Origin: Verrucomicrobiota bacterium
Lineage (GTDB): Bacteria > Verrucomicrobiota > Lentisphaeria > JABSQK01 > JAJFLO01
Reading direction: 5' to 3'
DNA length: 64,000 bases
Assembly: GCA_021772635.1 (NCBI GenBank)
Contig: JAJFLP010000101.1
Location: 1-64,000, forward strand
Shown: piece by piece, positions 62,892-64,000 of the stretch
Layout: each line of letters begins with the position of its first letter
Numbering within the stretch: the stretch's first letter is position 1
The notes under the pieces: generated by a model
What the model was told of the DNA's origin: nothing
Databases searched by the model: none
The model's input: only the letters and a program-made list of their open reading frames with translations
Program-made: the position numbers and the translations under genes

Positions 62892-63036
62892 TTAGCCCCA
62901 AATCCAACGAACTTTTCGTTGGATTTTCTTCGTAATCGTACTCGTAATCGTAATCTCTCACAAAATTTCACCTCGAAAAACCAGAAAGATTAAGAGTAAG
63001 AGTACGAATCGGAATGTTCGCTTATTTTAACGTTAG
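62892..63036. repeat. Near-complete copy of the AATAAGCG repeat, plus orientation
   Basis: TTAGCCCCAAATCCAACGAA, TTCGTTGGATTTTCTTCGTA, an ATCGTACTCGTAATCGTAA tract, AAATTTCACCTCGAAAAACC and GAATCGGAATGTTCGCTTAT is the inverse of 10206-10336 and 16859-17021. It includes both ends of the unit (about 145 bases), starting in a hairpin around AACGAACTTTTCGTT. Confidence 0.75.
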
Positions 63037-63144
63037 TTGTTGGTTGTTAACCGCAGAACTGCCTTGATGATAGCAAACAAAGAAACTCCACACCCGCTCG
63101 GTAACCAGCAACTCAACAACCCAGCAACTAAAAGTTCATTTCCA

Positions 63145-63999
63145 TTATCTCGATGGTCTATTTGAGATCTTATCATTTTGGGTCAGGAATGAATATACGA
63201 TTCGTATAAAACGTTCTGCATTCAGAAATCCGCTACCCCATGTATCTTCGAATTCTGCGAGAGGCTCAGTCTCTATAATAGTATCGAGTGACAGCTCCTC
63301 CTTAATCATTCTATTGATTCTATTCTTCACCAGCCTTAACATGCCAAGGTAAGCACGCAGCGATGCGGCGTCACCAAGCGGCCCGTGCCCTGGAATAATC
63401 TTTGTTTCGTCATCGGTCATCGGTAAAACATGTTCCACCGCGTTGATCATCCCAAGCAACGACCCGCCACTCGATTCGTCGATAAACGGGTACATTCCGT
63501 TGAAGAAAATATCGCCCATATGAACTACGTTCGAATCGCGAAAATGGACGATCGTGTCGCCGTCCGTGTGTGCCGGATCAACATGAAAGGCATGAATCTC
63601 CTCACCATTGTAATGAAGCGTCATTGTCTGATCGAATGTTAACATCGGCAATGCAGCGGTTGGTGAGGCTGGAACGGTCTTCGCGAACGCTTTTATAAAT
63701 TGATCGGAGCTCAGTCGCTTACGCACGTCGTCATGGGCAATAATTAAAGTTCCGGACTGAGCAAACGCGAAATTTCCGCCGGTGTGATCGGCATGCCAGT
63801 GCGTATTTAACAAGAATTTGATGGGCTTGCCGGTGAGTTTACGGATCGCCGATCGAATCTTATCGTTAAGCGGAGCGAATTGATCGTCGATGAGAAATAC
63901 CCCGTCACCCCCGATCGACATGCCGATGTTACCCCCCTTCCCGGTTAGCATGTAAACGGTGCCATTTACCGGAATGACTTTAATTTTGACAGAATTGTA
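63145..63999 (-). CDS. Metallo-beta-lactamase-fold hydrolase, 5' end outside the window
   Basis: At least 284 residues; an ATG lies at 63951 but the frame continues to the window edge and the extra 16 residues (ending NGTVY) fit the usual family N-terminus, so the gene is probably partial. NTHWHADHTGG is the zinc-binding HxHxDH motif; HVDPAHTDGDTIVHF gives the next His, NVVHMGDIFFNG the Asp and IIPGHGPLG the last His. It resembles SoxH-like or quinoprotein-relay MBL proteins with DGVFLIDDQFAPL. The substrate is unknown. Convergent with bcp across a repeat. Confidence 0.88.
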   Translation of the reverse strand, partial: YNSVKIKVIPVNGTVYMLTGKGGNIGMSIGGDGVFLIDDQFAPLNDKIRSAIRKLTGKPIKFLLNTHWHADHTGGNFAFAQSGTLIIAHDDVRKRLSSDQFIKAFAKTVPASPTAALPMLTFDQTMTLHYNGEEIHAFHVDPAHTDGDTIVHFRDSNVVHMGDIFFNGMYPFIDESSGGSLLGMINAVEHVLPMTDDETKIIPGHGPLGDAASLRAYLGMLRLVKNRINRMIKEELSLDTIIETEPLAEFEDTWGSGFLNAERFIRIVYSFLTQNDKISNRPSR

Positions 64000-64000
64000 C

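Overview
The window comes from a Gram-negative bacterium. It encodes a TonB-dependent outer-membrane receptor, an RND efflux pump with a lipobox-bearing outer-membrane factor, several lipoprotein or signal-peptide proteins and many two-component systems. I cannot assign a phylum. The gene content is mixed: a full-length RapA (SWI2/SNF2) is a gammaproteobacterial hallmark, the DUF3109 cysteine-cluster protein is most familiar from Bacteroidetes-like (FCB) genomes, and the pseudopilin N-terminus resembles PVC-type pseudopilins. No rRNA, tRNA, CRISPR array, complete IS element or phage is visible.

Layout. 0.3-7.5 kb: an M14 carboxypeptidase-like protein, then an efflux operon whose RND permease is fused in frame to its outer-membrane factor. 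7.8-16.3 kb: a DksA/TraR-type zinc-finger protein bracketed by inverted repeats, a membrane protein, a secreted nuclease, a MenH-like hydrolase, a large hybrid kinase with a solute-binding sensor, and the ABC-F protein YbiT. 17.5-25.3 kb: a compact sensory module (26-codon leader peptide, TonB receptor, YfiR-like protein, CHASE8-type kinase, CheY-like regulator, three-receiver hybrid kinase) that looks more GC-rich by eye than its neighbours. 25.3-36.6 kb: housekeeping and stress genes (DUF3109, RluA-type pseudouridine synthase, SDR, FxsA, AbrB-like, RapA, eIF1/YciH, YaaA) interspersed with a cNMP-binding/FHA protein and a Ser/Thr kinase/cNMP-binding protein. 37-53.2 kb: a signalling island of receiver-Ser/Thr kinase, FHA-receiver-degenerate GGDEF, an NtrC/NtrB-like pair, BrnTA toxin-antitoxin, an exported protein coupled to a hybrid kinase, a CheY, a small carbohydrate-binding-like protein and two receiver-kinases. 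53.5-64 kb: a decayed PIN/RHH toxin-antitoxin, a geranylgeranyl-reductase-type oxidoreductase, cyclopropane-fatty-acid synthase, an FGE-like protein, PdxH, a small peptide gene before a pseudopilin-like adhesin, a Bcp peroxiredoxin and a metallo-beta-lactamase-fold protein running off the right edge.

Two themes dominate. First, signalling genes recombine four modules (cNMP-binding, FHA, Ser/Thr kinase, receiver) in pairs: cNMP+FHA, kinase+cNMP, receiver+kinase, FHA+receiver. This suggests a network joining phosphothreonine, cyclic-nucleotide and two-component signalling. Second, nearly every intergenic gap is filled with dispersed repeats of several families, and some have entered genes. One palindrome lies in frame in a kinase ATPase domain, one repeat splits a signal peptide, one supplies the C-terminus of the RluA-type protein, and several sit on stop codons. 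A partial copy of the rluA 5' end lies next to a reverse-transcriptase remnant, and every mismatch between copy and gene is an A in the copy, which deserves checking as a decayed retroelement.
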